Below, one piece after another: positions 38,318 to 46,385 of a stretch of DNA of 64,000 nt. The position numbers and the translations under genes are program-made. How positions within the stretch are numbered: position 1 is the stretch's first letter; the number at the start of each line of letters is the position of its first letter. This stretch comes from Fictibacillus nanhaiensis (lineage in GTDB: Bacteria; Bacillota; Bacilli; Bacillales; Fictibacillaceae). Location of the stretch: assembly GCF_023715445.1 (NCBI RefSeq), contig NZ_JAMBOD010000010.1:1-64000 (forward strand), read 5' to 3'. The notes under the pieces are model-generated. The model did not search any database. It saw nothing but the letters and a program-made list of their open reading frames with translations, and was not told the origin of the DNA.

Positions 38318-38770
38318 TTAAAAATTAAATGCGTATCTCTTAGAGATGATATCATGAAAATCAAGCGAGTTATACAAATGCTTCGTTACAGAGTTGTTGA
38401 TTCCTGTTTCGAGTTCAATTGATTTAATTCCGTCCCGTTCAGCCCAATAGATCAAATGGAGGAGCAGTTTGCGGGCAATCCCTTTATTCCGGTAATCTTC
38501 ATGTACATAAAGCTCATTGAGCCATAGATAAGGACCGCCAATACGAATGCTGATACCCAAATTAAAAAAGGCAAGTCCGATAATAGAGTCTTCCTCTTGA
38601 GCAACAATTATTCCGCTCTTGTCCGGATTTTCCAAAGCAAGCTTAACGCCCGCTAGTGTCCGGGAATGCTCTTCAGGTTCTCCGTCCATAGTGCGCTGCT
38701 GGATAAAAAGATGTGCGATCTCTTCGATAATATGGGATTCTGCCTCATTCGTTACACGATATATTTTCAT
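38318..38770 (-). CDS. GNAT family N-acetyltransferase
   Basis: This 150-residue acetyltransferase has the acetyl-CoA-binding segment LYVHEDYRNKGIARKLL (motif R/Q-x-x-G-x-A). The substrate cannot be told from the sequence. The ATG at 38770 follows GGGGGC, and the upstream in-frame ATG has no ribosome site. It is the first gene of a two-gene unit with the Nfu_N protein. Confidence 0.82.
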   Translation of the reverse strand: MKIYRVTNEAESHIIEEIAHLFIQQRTMDGEPEEHSRTLAGVKLALENPDKSGIIVAQEEDSIIGLAFFNLGISIRIGGPYLWLNELYVHEDYRNKGIARKLLLHLIYWAERDGIKSIELETGINNSVTKHLYNSLDFHDIISKRYAFNF

Positions 38771-38917
38771 AAAATGCCCCCACAATAATCATAAAACATT
38801 CAATAGTTAAACATAACATAACACATTATAACAAATTTATTGGAACTATGACGTTTGATAAATGGAAATTTCTTTCGAATAATTTAAAAACAGATAAATA
38901 TAAGGAGATGAGTGGGA

Positions 38918-39505
38918 ATGAAGACTCTTGTTTGTTTTGGGGACAGCATCACTTCTAAGGAAAAAAGTGAAGATGGCTCGTTAAGACTAACTTCCCGCCT
39001 TAGACAAGAACTGACAGAGTGGGTAGTCATGAATGCTGGTATACCCGCGGAAACAACAAGGGCGGCTCTCGTCAGGCTGCAAGATGATGTGTTAAGACAT
39101 CAGCCCGACTTTGTAACCATTTTGTTCGGAACTAATGATTCTAGCGATCACAGACTCATTCCTTTAAAAGAGTATGAAAAAAATCTGACGTACATGGTTA
39201 ACAAAATAGGTGCAAAAAAAGTAATCTTGATCAGTCCGGCACCTGTTTTTGAAGAAGCCCAAAAAGCAAGAACGAATGAAAGAATGAAAACATATGCCAA
39301 AACCGTTAAAAAGGTAGCAAAACACGAGGGGACTGCTTACGTACCTTTATTTGAAACACTAAGTGAAAAAGATATAGAACAATATGTAGTAGAGGATGGA
39401 CTGCATTTTAATAAGAACGGATATGAAGAGTTAAGTGAACTGGTATTAAGAAAAATACATACATTAACCGGCATAACATTCCCGAAAAAACAGCTTTCTC
39501 CATAA
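38918..39505 (+). CDS. SGNH/GDSL-family esterase
   Basis: This 195-residue cytoplasmic hydrolase of the SGNH fold has the serine nucleophile in CFGDSIT (block I), FGTND (block III) and DGLHFNKNGY with the D-x-x-H of block V. It has no signal peptide. Family members deacylate small esters or lipids. AAGGAG is ten bases before the ATG at 38918; a GTG two codons earlier is also possible. Confidence 0.85.
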   Translation: MKTLVCFGDSITSKEKSEDGSLRLTSRLRQELTEWVVMNAGIPAETTRAALVRLQDDVLRHQPDFVTILFGTNDSSDHRLIPLKEYEKNLTYMVNKIGAKKVILISPAPVFEEAQKARTNERMKTYAKTVKKVAKHEGTAYVPLFETLSEKDIEQYVVEDGLHFNKNGYEELSELVLRKIHTLTGITFPKKQLSP

Positions 39506-39519
39506 AAAGAGAAAGCTGT
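39490..39519. terminator. bidirectional terminator
   Basis: The perfect 11-bp stem ACAGCTTTCTC / GAGAAAGCTGT with an eight-base loop overlaps the esterase stop. The minus strand has TTTTTT directly after it. Confidence 0.85.
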
Positions 39520-39525
39520 CTGGTG

Positions 39526-39885
39526 TTATTGAAGTTTATTTTGATCCTGGCCGTCCTCTAAAAGATTTTGTGCATCTTTAAGACTCATACCAGCCGCTTG
39601 AGAGAAAGAAGAAGGCTGTCCTGCCTGAGCATTTTGTAAATGATTTGAATGGGAATCAAGTTCCTGCTGAAGTTCAGCAAGCTGAGCGCGTTCAGCATCA
39701 GATGAATTCGCCATCGCAGAAGAGATAGCATTTTGTGCCACTTCCCTATCATGACCAGATAGGTTCGTGTGTGTAGTTTGGTTGTTCATCATCTGATTGT
39801 TGTTCATCTCATTCGCTGCATTTTGAATTCTTCCTACAGCTTGCTGTACTGCATTTCTTGCTACCTGAAATAATTTATTTGCCAT
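39526..39885 (-). CDS. DUF3813-like small protein
   Basis: This 119-residue hydrophilic, probably helical protein is rich in Gln, Asn, Ala and Ser. It begins MANKLFQVARNAVQQAVGR and contains AQNAISSAMANSSDAERAQL, which agrees with the Bacillus-specific DUF3813 family as I remember it. Its function is unknown. It lies two bases after a 47-residue gene and just before a strong terminator, so the two form one short transcript. Confidence 0.75.
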   Translation of the reverse strand: MANKLFQVARNAVQQAVGRIQNAANEMNNNQMMNNQTTHTNLSGHDREVAQNAISSAMANSSDAERAQLAELQQELDSHSNHLQNAQAGQPSSFSQAAGMSLKDAQNLLEDGQDQNKLQ

Positions 39886-39887
39886 GG

Positions 39888-40031
39888 TTAAATGCCTCCT
39901 AAAGAATTTCTTTCTTCTTTTTCACGCTTACGGTCTTCCTGTTCATTTTTGCTGAAGGCCATTGTTGTTTCCTGGCTAACCATGTCAGCACCTTGTTTTA
40001 TCGTTCGTTTTGAACGGCTTTTTTTACTCAT
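39888..40031 (-). CDS. 47-residue basic small protein
   Basis: This small gene has AAAGGAGGT nine bases before ATG at 40031. The product begins MSKKSRSKRTIKQGADMVSQ and ends RKREKEERNSLGGI; it is highly charged, with no membrane segment or cysteine. The longer ORF reaching 40085 has no ribosome site for its start. It is co-transcribed with the DUF3813-like gene. I do not recognise the family. Confidence 0.7.
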   Translation of the reverse strand: MSKKSRSKRTIKQGADMVSQETTMAFSKNEQEDRKREKEERNSLGGI

Positions 40032-40129
40032 TTTAAATAACCTCCTTTTCTCCCGTATGATTAGTTTTAACCGTGAGGAGTACATTATGTAAGCAGAAAC
40101 TGAATATGTTTGGAAAAAGAAATGGAAAA

Positions 40130-40157
40130 ATAAAAACCTCTGGCTAAATCCAGAGGC
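40130..40157 (-). terminator. terminator of the HAD hydrolase gene
   Basis: The stem CCTCTGG / CCAGAGG with a six-base loop is followed on the minus strand by TTTTTATTTTT. Confidence 0.8.
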
Positions 40158-40168
40158 TTAAAAAATAA

Positions 40169-40981
40169 TCATACGAGGTCAAGTACGTTTTTTAAATAAT
40201 GTGCAATTCCTTCTTCTTCATTTGTAAGCGTTACATAATTTGCCCGTTCTTTAAGTTCATCGATTGCATTTCCCATTGCCACTCCGTGTCCGGCATATTC
40301 AATCATCTCAAAATCATTATCCTCGTCACCGAAAGCAATGATTCTTTCTTGTGGAATGTTATAATACGCTGCGACTTTTTTCAGTCCGTGTGCTTTGTTT
40401 ATTCCAGCACGAATGACCTCAATGATGTTCCATGGTGCAGCCCAGACTCTTTGATCTATAACCTCCGCGTGTTCTTTTTCCAGCATGGACCTGAGTTCGG
40501 CTAAATGATGGTCTTCCGGATGAACAAGGATAGCAGTGGGATCAGCCGTTAATGTTTTTTGTAGATCTCCGATTTGAAGCGGGTTTTCATTCATTAAAAA
40601 AGTATTGACGATTACTTCATCGTGCTTTCTTAGATACACATCATCTAACACTTCTACCATGATGTTTTTCACCTTAAAGCTCTCACATGCCTGAATGATT
40701 CTTTGCGCTACATCTAGCTCCAAAGGGGAATGATGAATACCGAATGCTGCATCATGGGGATGATGAACAAAGGCCCCATTAAAATTGACAATCGGTGTTT
40801 TTAAACCAAGCTCTTCGTAATACATGTTTGATGAGCGGAATGGTCTTCCCGTGGAAATACAAACGTGATGACCTCTTTCGATCAGCTTAAATAAAAGTTC
40901 CTTCGTCTTAAGGGGAATCTTTTTATCATCTGTCAATAATGTTCCATCAAGATCAAGTGCAATTAAGTATGGTTGTGTCAC
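40169..40981 (-). CDS. yitU: Cof-type HAD-IIB sugar-phosphate phosphatase
   Basis: This 270-residue HAD phosphatase has DLDGTLL (nucleophile D10, D12), STGRPF motif two, a lysine-bearing cap region and GDEDNDFEMI for magnesium. The Cof subfamily removes phosphate from sugar phosphates, flavin precursors or pyridoxal phosphate. By context (between yitT and a YitV-like esterase) it corresponds to B. subtilis YitU; the exact substrate is not determined by the sequence. Confidence 0.82.
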   Translation of the reverse strand: MTQPYLIALDLDGTLLTDDKKIPLKTKELLFKLIERGHHVCISTGRPFRSSNMYYEELGLKTPIVNFNGAFVHHPHDAAFGIHHSPLELDVAQRIIQACESFKVKNIMVEVLDDVYLRKHDEVIVNTFLMNENPLQIGDLQKTLTADPTAILVHPEDHHLAELRSMLEKEHAEVIDQRVWAAPWNIIEVIRAGINKAHGLKKVAAYYNIPQERIIAFGDEDNDFEMIEYAGHGVAMGNAIDELKERANYVTLTNEEEGIAHYLKNVLDLV

Positions 40982-41120
40982 AAAAGTACCTGCCTTTTTA
41001 TTTTGCTTTACTCAAAGTGTATTATTTTCACTTAAAAAAGTCTATTCATACAGATCTTCATTCATGAAAAAAGAACTTGTCTCGTGATAAGATGGAAAAA
41101 AAGAGAAAGAGGAGATATAG

Positions 41121-41897
41121 ATGGTTTCGATTCAAAAAGGAACGGTTGAGGATATTCCTTTTTTAATGGCTGAAAAGGAAGAAAACAGAGGAGTTCCGCT
41201 ACCGCTCTTTATTTTTATACATGGATATACCAGCGCAAAAGAACACAATTTACATTTTGCATATACTTTAGCTGAAAGAGGTCTTCGAGTGATCTTGCCG
41301 GATGCTCTTCACCATGGTGAACGTACAACTGCTAATCCGCCTAGAAGTATGGATTACGATTTTTGGAACATTGTTTATCAAGGCATTCAGGATGTTGATA
41401 CAATTATTAACTGGGCAGATGAAAATACATTTATTTCAAACGATGAGATAGCTGTCGGGGGAACATCGATGGGAGCCATAATTACATATGGATCGCTCGT
41501 TAACAATCCTAAAATTAACGCCGGATGTGCTTTAATGGGAACACCGTCTCATGAGGAATTTGCGAGATGGCAGATCGAAAGAATTGAAAAGGCTGGCCAT
41601 GAACTGCCATTTTCAATAGAAGATATGGAACAGTCATATGCTGAAATCCGTAACTATGACCTTATTCAAAATCAGGATAAATTAAATAACCGTCCTTTAT
41701 TTATCTGGCATAGTGAAGTTGATACTGTGATTCCATATGAATTTGCAAAACCTTATGTTCAGACCCTTACTGAAAATAACCCAAGATCTGTGTATATGAA
41801 TGACAAAACGTCGGGACATAAAGTGTCACGTCATGCTTATTTAAATGCAGTTGAATGGATCTCTCAAAATATAAAAGCAAAAAAAGAAACGGTGTAG
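41121..41897 (+). CDS. yitV: YitV-like alpha/beta-hydrolase esterase
   Basis: This 258-residue serine esterase/peptidase-like protein has FIFIHGYTS (oxyanion region near 31-39) and the nucleophile elbow GGTSMG with S116. D199 (WHSEVDTVIP) and H211-region residues are followed by the SGHKVSRHAYL stretch, which carries the likely catalytic histidine. There is no signal peptide, so it is cytoplasmic. It follows the yitU gene in divergent orientation, as in B. subtilis. The substrate is unknown. Confidence 0.82.
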   Translation: MVSIQKGTVEDIPFLMAEKEENRGVPLPLFIFIHGYTSAKEHNLHFAYTLAERGLRVILPDALHHGERTTANPPRSMDYDFWNIVYQGIQDVDTIINWADENTFISNDEIAVGGTSMGAIITYGSLVNNPKINAGCALMGTPSHEEFARWQIERIEKAGHELPFSIEDMEQSYAEIRNYDLIQNQDKLNNRPLFIWHSEVDTVIPYEFAKPYVQTLTENNPRSVYMNDKTSGHKVSRHAYLNAVEWISQNIKAKKETV

Positions 41898-41914
41898 TAA
41901 TTACCCCGTTTCTT
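41884..41914. terminator. terminator shared by two convergent coding ends
   Basis: AAGAAACGG (41884-41892) pairs with CCGTTTCTT (41906-41914). Both arms are inside or touching the last codons of yitV and of the small minus-strand gene. Confidence 0.6.
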
Positions 41915-42092
41915 CCAGTTTTAGGCGATATGTTCTTTTTGGCTGGTACATATGGTCAATTTCATCAATTTGCTTTTGTAAGGAATGCATGATGCGGAGT
42001 GTCCAAACACCCTTTTCATTAAATTCTTCTGGGATGTCGGTAATGGTTACTTTATTGCCGCTTCGGTGGTAATATTCATAAGAAACCTTCAT
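41901..42092 (-). CDS. 63-residue small protein, unknown function
   Basis: This small protein begins MKVSYEYYHRSGNKVTITDI and ends RTYRLKLEETG. It has a mixed alpha/beta look, is charged and has no membrane segment. GAAAGGATG precedes the ATG at 42092; the longer ORF to 42260 would run into the moeA start and has no ribosome site. It is divergent from moeA. I recall similar short proteins in Bacillus without a known role. Confidence 0.7.
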   Translation of the reverse strand: MKVSYEYYHRSGNKVTITDIPEEFNEKGVWTLRIMHSLQKQIDEIDHMYQPKRTYRLKLEETG

Positions 42093-42195
42093 TCGATCAA
42101 CATCCTTTCTGTAATTTAAAAAAATCATAACAAATTTAAAATGAAAAGTAAACTGAAAAATCTTTATTTTCAGAAAATTTATAGGAGGTATCATT

Positions 42196-43515
42196 TTGCC
42201 TGTTACAAAAAGAACACCTATACCTGTATCAGAAGCAGTAAAAAGCATTATGAGCCGCACCTGTGTTTGGGAAACGGAAGAAGTTCCTATAACTGAATGT
42301 GATAATCGAATATTAGCAAATCATTTAATAGCATCACATGATGTGCCGCCGTTCGATCGCTCTCCCTATGATGGATTTGCTGTTCATTCTGAAGATACTT
42401 TGGACGCATCCGAAAATAGCCCGATTAAACTCCAGGTCATAGAAACAATTGGTGCAGGTCAAGTCGCAGCGAATAAACTTTCAAGCGGAAATGCAATCAG
42501 GATCATGACGGGGGCAAAGATCCCTGAAGGTGCGGACGCTGTGATCATGCTGGAACTTGTAAAAGAAATAGATGTTGATGGAAAATCTTTTATCCAAATA
42601 AAACGGACGTTAAAGCCGAATGATAATATTTCATTTAAAGGTGAGGATACAAAAGAAGGAACAGTTCTGGCTAAAGCTGGAACGGTAATAACACCCGGTA
42701 TGATTGCTGTACTAGCAACTTTTGGTCATCATACTGTATCCGTCTTTAAAAAGCCAGTTGTTGGCATTCTTTCCACTGGCACTGAACTGCTGGATGTTAA
42801 TGAGCCATTGCAGCCAGGGAAAATCAGGAACAGCAATGCGTATATGGTAGCTGCTCAAGTTAAAGCGATGGGAGCTGCGGTTAAATTGTACCAGCATCGG
42901 GAAGATAATTTTGATTCTCTATACGAGAACGTATCCGAATGTCTGGCCGATTCTGATATAGTGATTACAACCGGTGGTGTATCAGTTGGGGATTATGACT
43001 ATCTGCCTGCTATCTATGAAAAGTTAGGTGCAGAAGTCTTATTCAATAAAATAGCCATGAGACCAGGAAGCGTAACAACTGTTGCTGTTCACCAAGGGAA
43101 GTGGCTCTTTGGACTGTCTGGAAATCCTTCAGCTTGCTTTGTTGGCTGCGAGCTATTTGTAAGACCAGTTATTTTATCAGGTATGAAGGTGAAAAAACCT
43201 CATTGTCAAATACTTAAAGCAGAACTTGGGGCTGACTTCCCAAAACCAAATCCGTTTACTCGATTTGTAAGAGCGGTTTTAACTGAAGGAATTAATATGA
43301 ATTCGGTAACTCCTGCAGGGCTTGATAAGTCCGGATCGGTTTCATCACTTCTGGCAGCAAATTCACTTATTGTACTGCCGGGTGGAACAAGAGGCTGGGA
43401 AAAGGGCAGTGAGGTTGGTGTACTAACGTGGAATGGCGAAGGGAGTGAATGGCCATGGGATTCCCCATTGTTCTCCAAGTCGTCGGCTATCAAAACAGCG
43501 GAAAAACAACCGTAA
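42196..43515 (+). CDS. moeA: molybdopterin molybdenumtransferase MoeA
   Basis: It inserts molybdate into adenylylated molybdopterin, the last step of molybdenum cofactor synthesis. The 439-residue protein has family motifs PPFDRSPYDGFA near 51-62, RIMTGAKIPEGADAVI, the MoCF-binding segment TTGGVSVGDYDYL and SGNPSACFVG. The start is TTG, with AGGAGGT six bases upstream. It is the first gene of moeA-mobB-moaE-moaD and overlaps mobB by 61 bases. Confidence 0.94.
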   Translation: MPVTKRTPIPVSEAVKSIMSRTCVWETEEVPITECDNRILANHLIASHDVPPFDRSPYDGFAVHSEDTLDASENSPIKLQVIETIGAGQVAANKLSSGNAIRIMTGAKIPEGADAVIMLELVKEIDVDGKSFIQIKRTLKPNDNISFKGEDTKEGTVLAKAGTVITPGMIAVLATFGHHTVSVFKKPVVGILSTGTELLDVNEPLQPGKIRNSNAYMVAAQVKAMGAAVKLYQHREDNFDSLYENVSECLADSDIVITTGGVSVGDYDYLPAIYEKLGAEVLFNKIAMRPGSVTTVAVHQGKWLFGLSGNPSACFVGCELFVRPVILSGMKVKKPHCQILKAELGADFPKPNPFTRFVRAVLTEGINMNSVTPAGLDKSGSVSSLLAANSLIVLPGGTRGWEKGSEVGVLTWNGEGSEWPWDSPLFSKSSAIKTAEKQP

Positions 43516-43994
43516 TTACTAAATTGCTCGAGCAACTTTCTAAAAGAGGTGTAAAGACGGGTGTTTTAAAACATCATGGACATAACGAAAAACCAGCACT
43601 GAACGATTCAGGTAAAGATACTGAAAGTCATAGAAATGCAGGGGCATTTATTACAGGAATTTCTTCTTCAGCGGGCAGTGTATTATCAACAGAACACGAA
43701 CTCTCACTTGAAAAAGGAATTGAACTATATAAAGTACTCGGTATAGAATGCATTCTAATTGAAGGCTACAAAACGATTCAATATCCTCGAGTTGTACTCT
43801 GCCGGGATAAGAAAGACAAAAAATTAATCGAGAACTCAAAAGATACAATAGCAGTAATAAGTATAGAACATATATCCCCCAATCAAAACGCTCCGAACTT
43901 TTTACGGGATGAAGAAGATCAATGGGTGGATTACTTATTGGATTACTTAGCAAGACGAGCTGATGAGGAGAGAGCTTATCATGAAACTTTATAA
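43455..43994 (+). CDS. mobB: molybdopterin-guanine dinucleotide adaptor MobB
   Basis: This 179-residue P-loop GTP-binding protein assists guanylation of the cofactor. Walker A is GYQNSGKTT at 11-19; the GVLKHHGH and DTESHRNAGA segments are typical. The ATG at 43455 is favoured over 43449 because the ribosome site AAGGGAGTGA ends at about 43447. It lies partly inside moeA and overlaps moaE by 14 bases. Confidence 0.92.
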   Translation: MGFPIVLQVVGYQNSGKTTVITKLLEQLSKRGVKTGVLKHHGHNEKPALNDSGKDTESHRNAGAFITGISSSAGSVLSTEHELSLEKGIELYKVLGIECILIEGYKTIQYPRVVLCRDKKDKKLIENSKDTIAVISIEHISPNQNAPNFLRDEEDQWVDYLLDYLARRADEERAYHETL

Positions 43995-44439
43995 TATTAC
44001 CAGTGAACCAATAAATAACCAGGACGTAATCGATAAAGTGATTCATCATAACTCAGGAGCGGTATCCGTTTTTATTGGAACTGTTCGTGAAATGACTGAT
44101 GAAAAAAAGACTCGCTATCTGGAATATGAAGCATATGTGCCAATGGCAGAAAAGCAGCTCGAAAAAATAGGTGAGGAGATAAAGGTGAAATGGCCAGATG
44201 CCAAAACAGCGATTACTCACCGTATCGGAACACTTCAGATTTCAGATACCGCTGTTACGATAGCTGTTTCAACACCTCATAGACAGGATGCTTTTGAAGC
44301 TAGCAGGTATGCGATCGAAAGAATTAAAGAAATCGTACCAATTTGGAAAAAGGAACATTATACAGATGGAGAAGAGTGGGTCGGCAATCAGAAAGGCACA
44401 GAAAGCTACCCATTAGGTCATCCTGAGGGGGTTGAGTAA
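43981..44439 (+). CDS. moaE: molybdopterin synthase large subunit MoaE
   Basis: The catalytic subunit of molybdopterin synthase adds sulphur from thiocarboxylated MoaD to precursor Z. The 152-residue protein has FIGTVREMT near 34, LEYEAYVPMAE, HRIGTLQISD and the WKKEHYTDGEEWVG segment with the catalytic lysines. GAGGAG upstream fixes the ATG at 43981. It is followed after three bases by moaD, its partner. Confidence 0.94.
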   Translation: MKLYNITSEPINNQDVIDKVIHHNSGAVSVFIGTVREMTDEKKTRYLEYEAYVPMAEKQLEKIGEEIKVKWPDAKTAITHRIGTLQISDTAVTIAVSTPHRQDAFEASRYAIERIKEIVPIWKKEHYTDGEEWVGNQKGTESYPLGHPEGVE

Positions 44440-44442
44440 TAG

Positions 44443-44682
44443 ATGGTACAAATTTTGCTGTTTGCAAGCCTTGCACAACAAGCAGGTACACAAAAAGTAT
44501 CACTGGATATAAACGATCCAGTTTCAGTCGAACAGATTAGAAGCAAACTTCAAGTTAAAATAGGAGAGCTTAAAGGACTAGAAACCGCACTTATTGCATT
44601 AAATGAAGAATACGTAGGACTAACAGATGAAGTAAAAGACGGGGATACAGTTGCATTTATTCCTCCTGTAAGCGGTGGTTGA
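44443..44682 (+). CDS. moaD: molybdopterin synthase sulphur carrier MoaD
   Basis: This 79-residue ubiquitin-fold sulphur carrier ends in the essential Gly-Gly (FIPPVSGG), which is adenylated by MoeB and thiocarboxylated. MoeB is not in this cluster. The gene is the last of the operon and is followed by a strong terminator. The similarity of MoaD/MoeB chemistry to the E1-like enzyme at 61809-62942 is only by fold. Confidence 0.93.
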   Translation: MVQILLFASLAQQAGTQKVSLDINDPVSVEQIRSKLQVKIGELKGLETALIALNEEYVGLTDEVKDGDTVAFIPPVSGG

Positions 44683-44691
44683 TTGTAATGT

Positions 44692-44729
44692 GGAATTTGA
44701 CGATTATTTTTCGTCAGATTCCTTTTTTT
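44692..44729 (+). terminator. terminator of the moe-mob-moa operon
   Basis: A 12-bp stem with one wobble (GGAATTTGACGA / TCGTCAGATTCC) is followed by seven T. It overlaps the 3-prime end of the small minus-strand zinc-ribbon gene, so the hairpin also encodes its C-terminus. Confidence 0.85.
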
Positions 44730-44850
44730 CTTCTATATAACATGAATAACAAAATAACTTACCTGTGCTGTCCATTTCCCCCTGAAAAAAACCATCCATA
44801 CAATAAAGCTCCCTTTTGCATAAATCACATTGACCAATTAGCTCCTGCAT
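44704..44850 (-). CDS. 48-residue protein with two CxxC pairs
   Basis: This small gene has GAAGGAG twelve bases before ATG. The product has C8DLC11 and C34YSC37, spaced like a zinc ribbon or treble clef, with a charged tail (EEKKESDEK). There is no membrane segment. I do not recognise the family; a metal-binding role is inferred from the cysteine pattern only. It may share a transcript with the short ORF upstream (44853-44984). Confidence 0.65.
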   Translation of the reverse strand: MQELIGQCDLCKRELYCMDGFFQGEMDSTGKLFCYSCYIEEKKESDEK

Positions 44851-44852
44851 CA

Positions 44853-44984
44853 CTATTTTCTCCTTCTAATTAATCGATTGGATTTTTTAATACGCGGAAA
44901 AGCGGATCCTTTTCTCGCAACTCCTTTCTCCATGATTTTCTCAATTCCTTCTTTAATTTGAGAAAAGCCTAGATATTGAACCAA
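44853..44984 (-). CDS. possible 43-residue basic protein
   Basis: An open frame starts at TTG (44984). It reads MVQYLGFSQIKEGIEK and continues to a basic tail, IKKSNRLIRRRK, ending two bases before the zinc-ribbon ATG. The tight spacing favours a real gene, but the ribosome site is poor (A/G-rich without GGAGG) and the start is uncertain. Treat as tentative. Confidence 0.3.
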   Translation of the reverse strand: MVQYLGFSQIKEGIEKIMEKGVARKGSAFPRIKKSNRLIRRRK

Positions 44985-45027
44985 CTTCTTTTTCTTTGAA
45001 TAGGATGGGTTAAAAGGAGGGCGTATT

Positions 45028-45357
45028 ATGTATCCACAACCACATCAATATGGAGGACAAAATCCCATACAATCAGCACTCGGTATAAATAGATCTCCAT
45101 TTAAAAAAATATATAAATCATGTATGAAAAATAGAAATCAGCATGTACAGCTAATGCTGATCGACGGCATGACGTATACGGGATTTATTGAATACGTAGA
45201 TCAGCAAAATGTTTATTTCGCTATACCATATGTAGAAAATCAGCCAAGGCAGATGCGAAATGCTGATTCTGAAGCACAATACAGTGTAGCGGGTTATCAG
45301 ATCTACAGGTGCATGTTTCCGCTTCAGGCTGTTACAGGAGTTTCAGGGGCATTTTAA
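45028..45357 (+). CDS. 109-residue protein with Sm-like segment
   Basis: AAAAGGAGGG precedes the ATG. The N-terminus is Pro/Gln/Tyr-rich (MYPQPHQYGGQNPIQ), which is common in coat- or surface-associated Bacillus proteins. The middle (about 38-70, HVQLMLIDGMTYTGFIEYVD) has the pattern of a small beta-barrel of the Sm/Hfq type: DG, G-x-I and VD at conserved spacing. There are two cysteines. The function is unknown; the Sm-like idea is by eye only. Confidence 0.7.
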   Translation: MYPQPHQYGGQNPIQSALGINRSPFKKIYKSCMKNRNQHVQLMLIDGMTYTGFIEYVDQQNVYFAIPYVENQPRQMRNADSEAQYSVAGYQIYRCMFPLQAVTGVSGAF

Positions 45358-45450
45358 CTAAATAGCTGCTGGAGATAAAACTTTTCTTTTTTTTAGCAAG
45401 TGTTATCAAACTTTCCGCGGGTAACCTATAAAAGAAAGGAGGTTCATCAA

Positions 45451-45630
45451 ATGGGGCAGCATAAACACTTTACACACGGTCAAAAAGCGCCTAATAACGG
45501 CATTTATGTTGAAATTGGTGAGACAGGAAGCATGGTAAATGACCCTCGGCAAATTCATTTGTCAGCAGGTGACCGCTTTCCGGAAACAACAAACCATAAT
45601 CGTGTATGGACATATAAAAGAAAACCATAA
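45451..45630 (+). CDS. yjzC: YjzC family small protein
   Basis: This 59-residue protein begins MGQHKHFTHGQKAPNNGIYV and contains SAGDRFPETTNHNRVWTYKRKP; it matches YjzC as I remember it. Its function is unknown. AAAGGAGGT fixes the ATG at 45451; a longer ORF from 45400 lacks a ribosome site. In B. subtilis it is followed by yjzD and the yjaU-yjaV genes, as here. Confidence 0.85.
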   Translation: MGQHKHFTHGQKAPNNGIYVEIGETGSMVNDPRQIHLSAGDRFPETTNHNRVWTYKRKP

Positions 45631-45761
45631 GGGAAACTTGGCTGATGTAATGTCTTATGCTTCAGTCTTAATGAACATATACATTATTCCTAAACTTGTT
45701 TGCAGCGTCGGTCATCAATCATCAATTGACAAGTTATGGTTTATTAAAGTGCCACATAACA

Positions 45762-45786
45762 AAAACCCGGCATCCCGCCGGGTTTT
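45762..45786 (-). terminator. yjzD terminator
   Basis: The stem AAAACCCGGC / GCCGGGTTTT with a five-base loop is followed on the minus strand by TTTTTG. Confidence 0.8.
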
Positions 45787-45790
45787 CATC

Positions 45791-45970
45791 TTATATCTCT
45801 TCGCTTTTTGATGGCAATAATTCACCTAGAACTGATATTACAACTGTAAATACTACTCCGAAGATTGATGCTTTTACAAAATCGAATGTTCCGCCTTGCA
45901 TAGAAACCAGTACATAAAAAATCATATTACTTAATAATAAAGACCAAATTAACGTCCAAATATAACGCAT
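45791..45970 (-). CDS. yjzD: YjzD family membrane protein (DUF2929)
   Basis: This 59-residue membrane protein has two hydrophobic helices (about 3-23 and 32-52) and a short charged C-terminus LPSKSEEI. It corresponds to YjzD/DUF2929 by sequence pattern and by position next to yjzC. AGAGGTG precedes the ATG. Function unknown. Confidence 0.82.
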   Translation of the reverse strand: MRYIWTLIWSLLLSNMIFYVLVSMQGGTFDFVKASIFGVVFTVVISVLGELLPSKSEEI

Positions 45971-46197
45971 GCTACATTCACCTCTTTATGCAAACGAATT
46001 CTTTACCCTTCTGTATAGTAACAAAAGATGACTCAAAGGAAAAGATTCTTTATTAATTTTTATAGCGAGTAATGAAAGAAATATCAAAAATTTTCATAAA
46101 ATGTTCAAGCTTAACAGGATTGTGTGTCTAAATAAAGAAACAAATACATAAACCATCACTAAGATCACTTTGAACTTTTTATTGAGGAGGGTTAAAC

Positions 46198-46308
46198 GTG
46201 GATCAAAAGTGGGAGGAACTTAAGGCGTTGGAGGAACAAGACGAGAAAAATCTTACCACGGAAGGCAAAGAGACTCTTGAACAGCTGAAAAAAGAACTCA
46301 ATTCTTAA
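46198..46308 (+). CDS. 36-residue acidic small protein
   Basis: A very short gene with GTG start and a strong GAGGAGGG six bases upstream. The product (MDQKWEELKALEEQDEKN, then LTTEGKETLEQLKKELNS) is acidic and very likely helical. It is placed 77 bases before yjaU in the same direction. No family is recognised. The ribosome site and lack of overlapping genes support it as real. Confidence 0.6.
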   Translation: MDQKWEELKALEEQDEKNLTTEGKETLEQLKKELNS

Positions 46309-46385
46309 AACTTAGGCTGATAACTTTGGCTAAAATTTTTCCTTTGCATACATTAGTTAAGAAAAGCTAATGCGAGGGGAGAAAT

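Noticed and set aside
44443-44682. MoaD as partner of the E1-like enzyme at 61809-62942
   Set aside because: MoaD belongs to its own moe-mob-moa operon 17 kb away; the E1-like enzyme has a recognition-type N-terminus and its own peptide gene, unlike MoeB.
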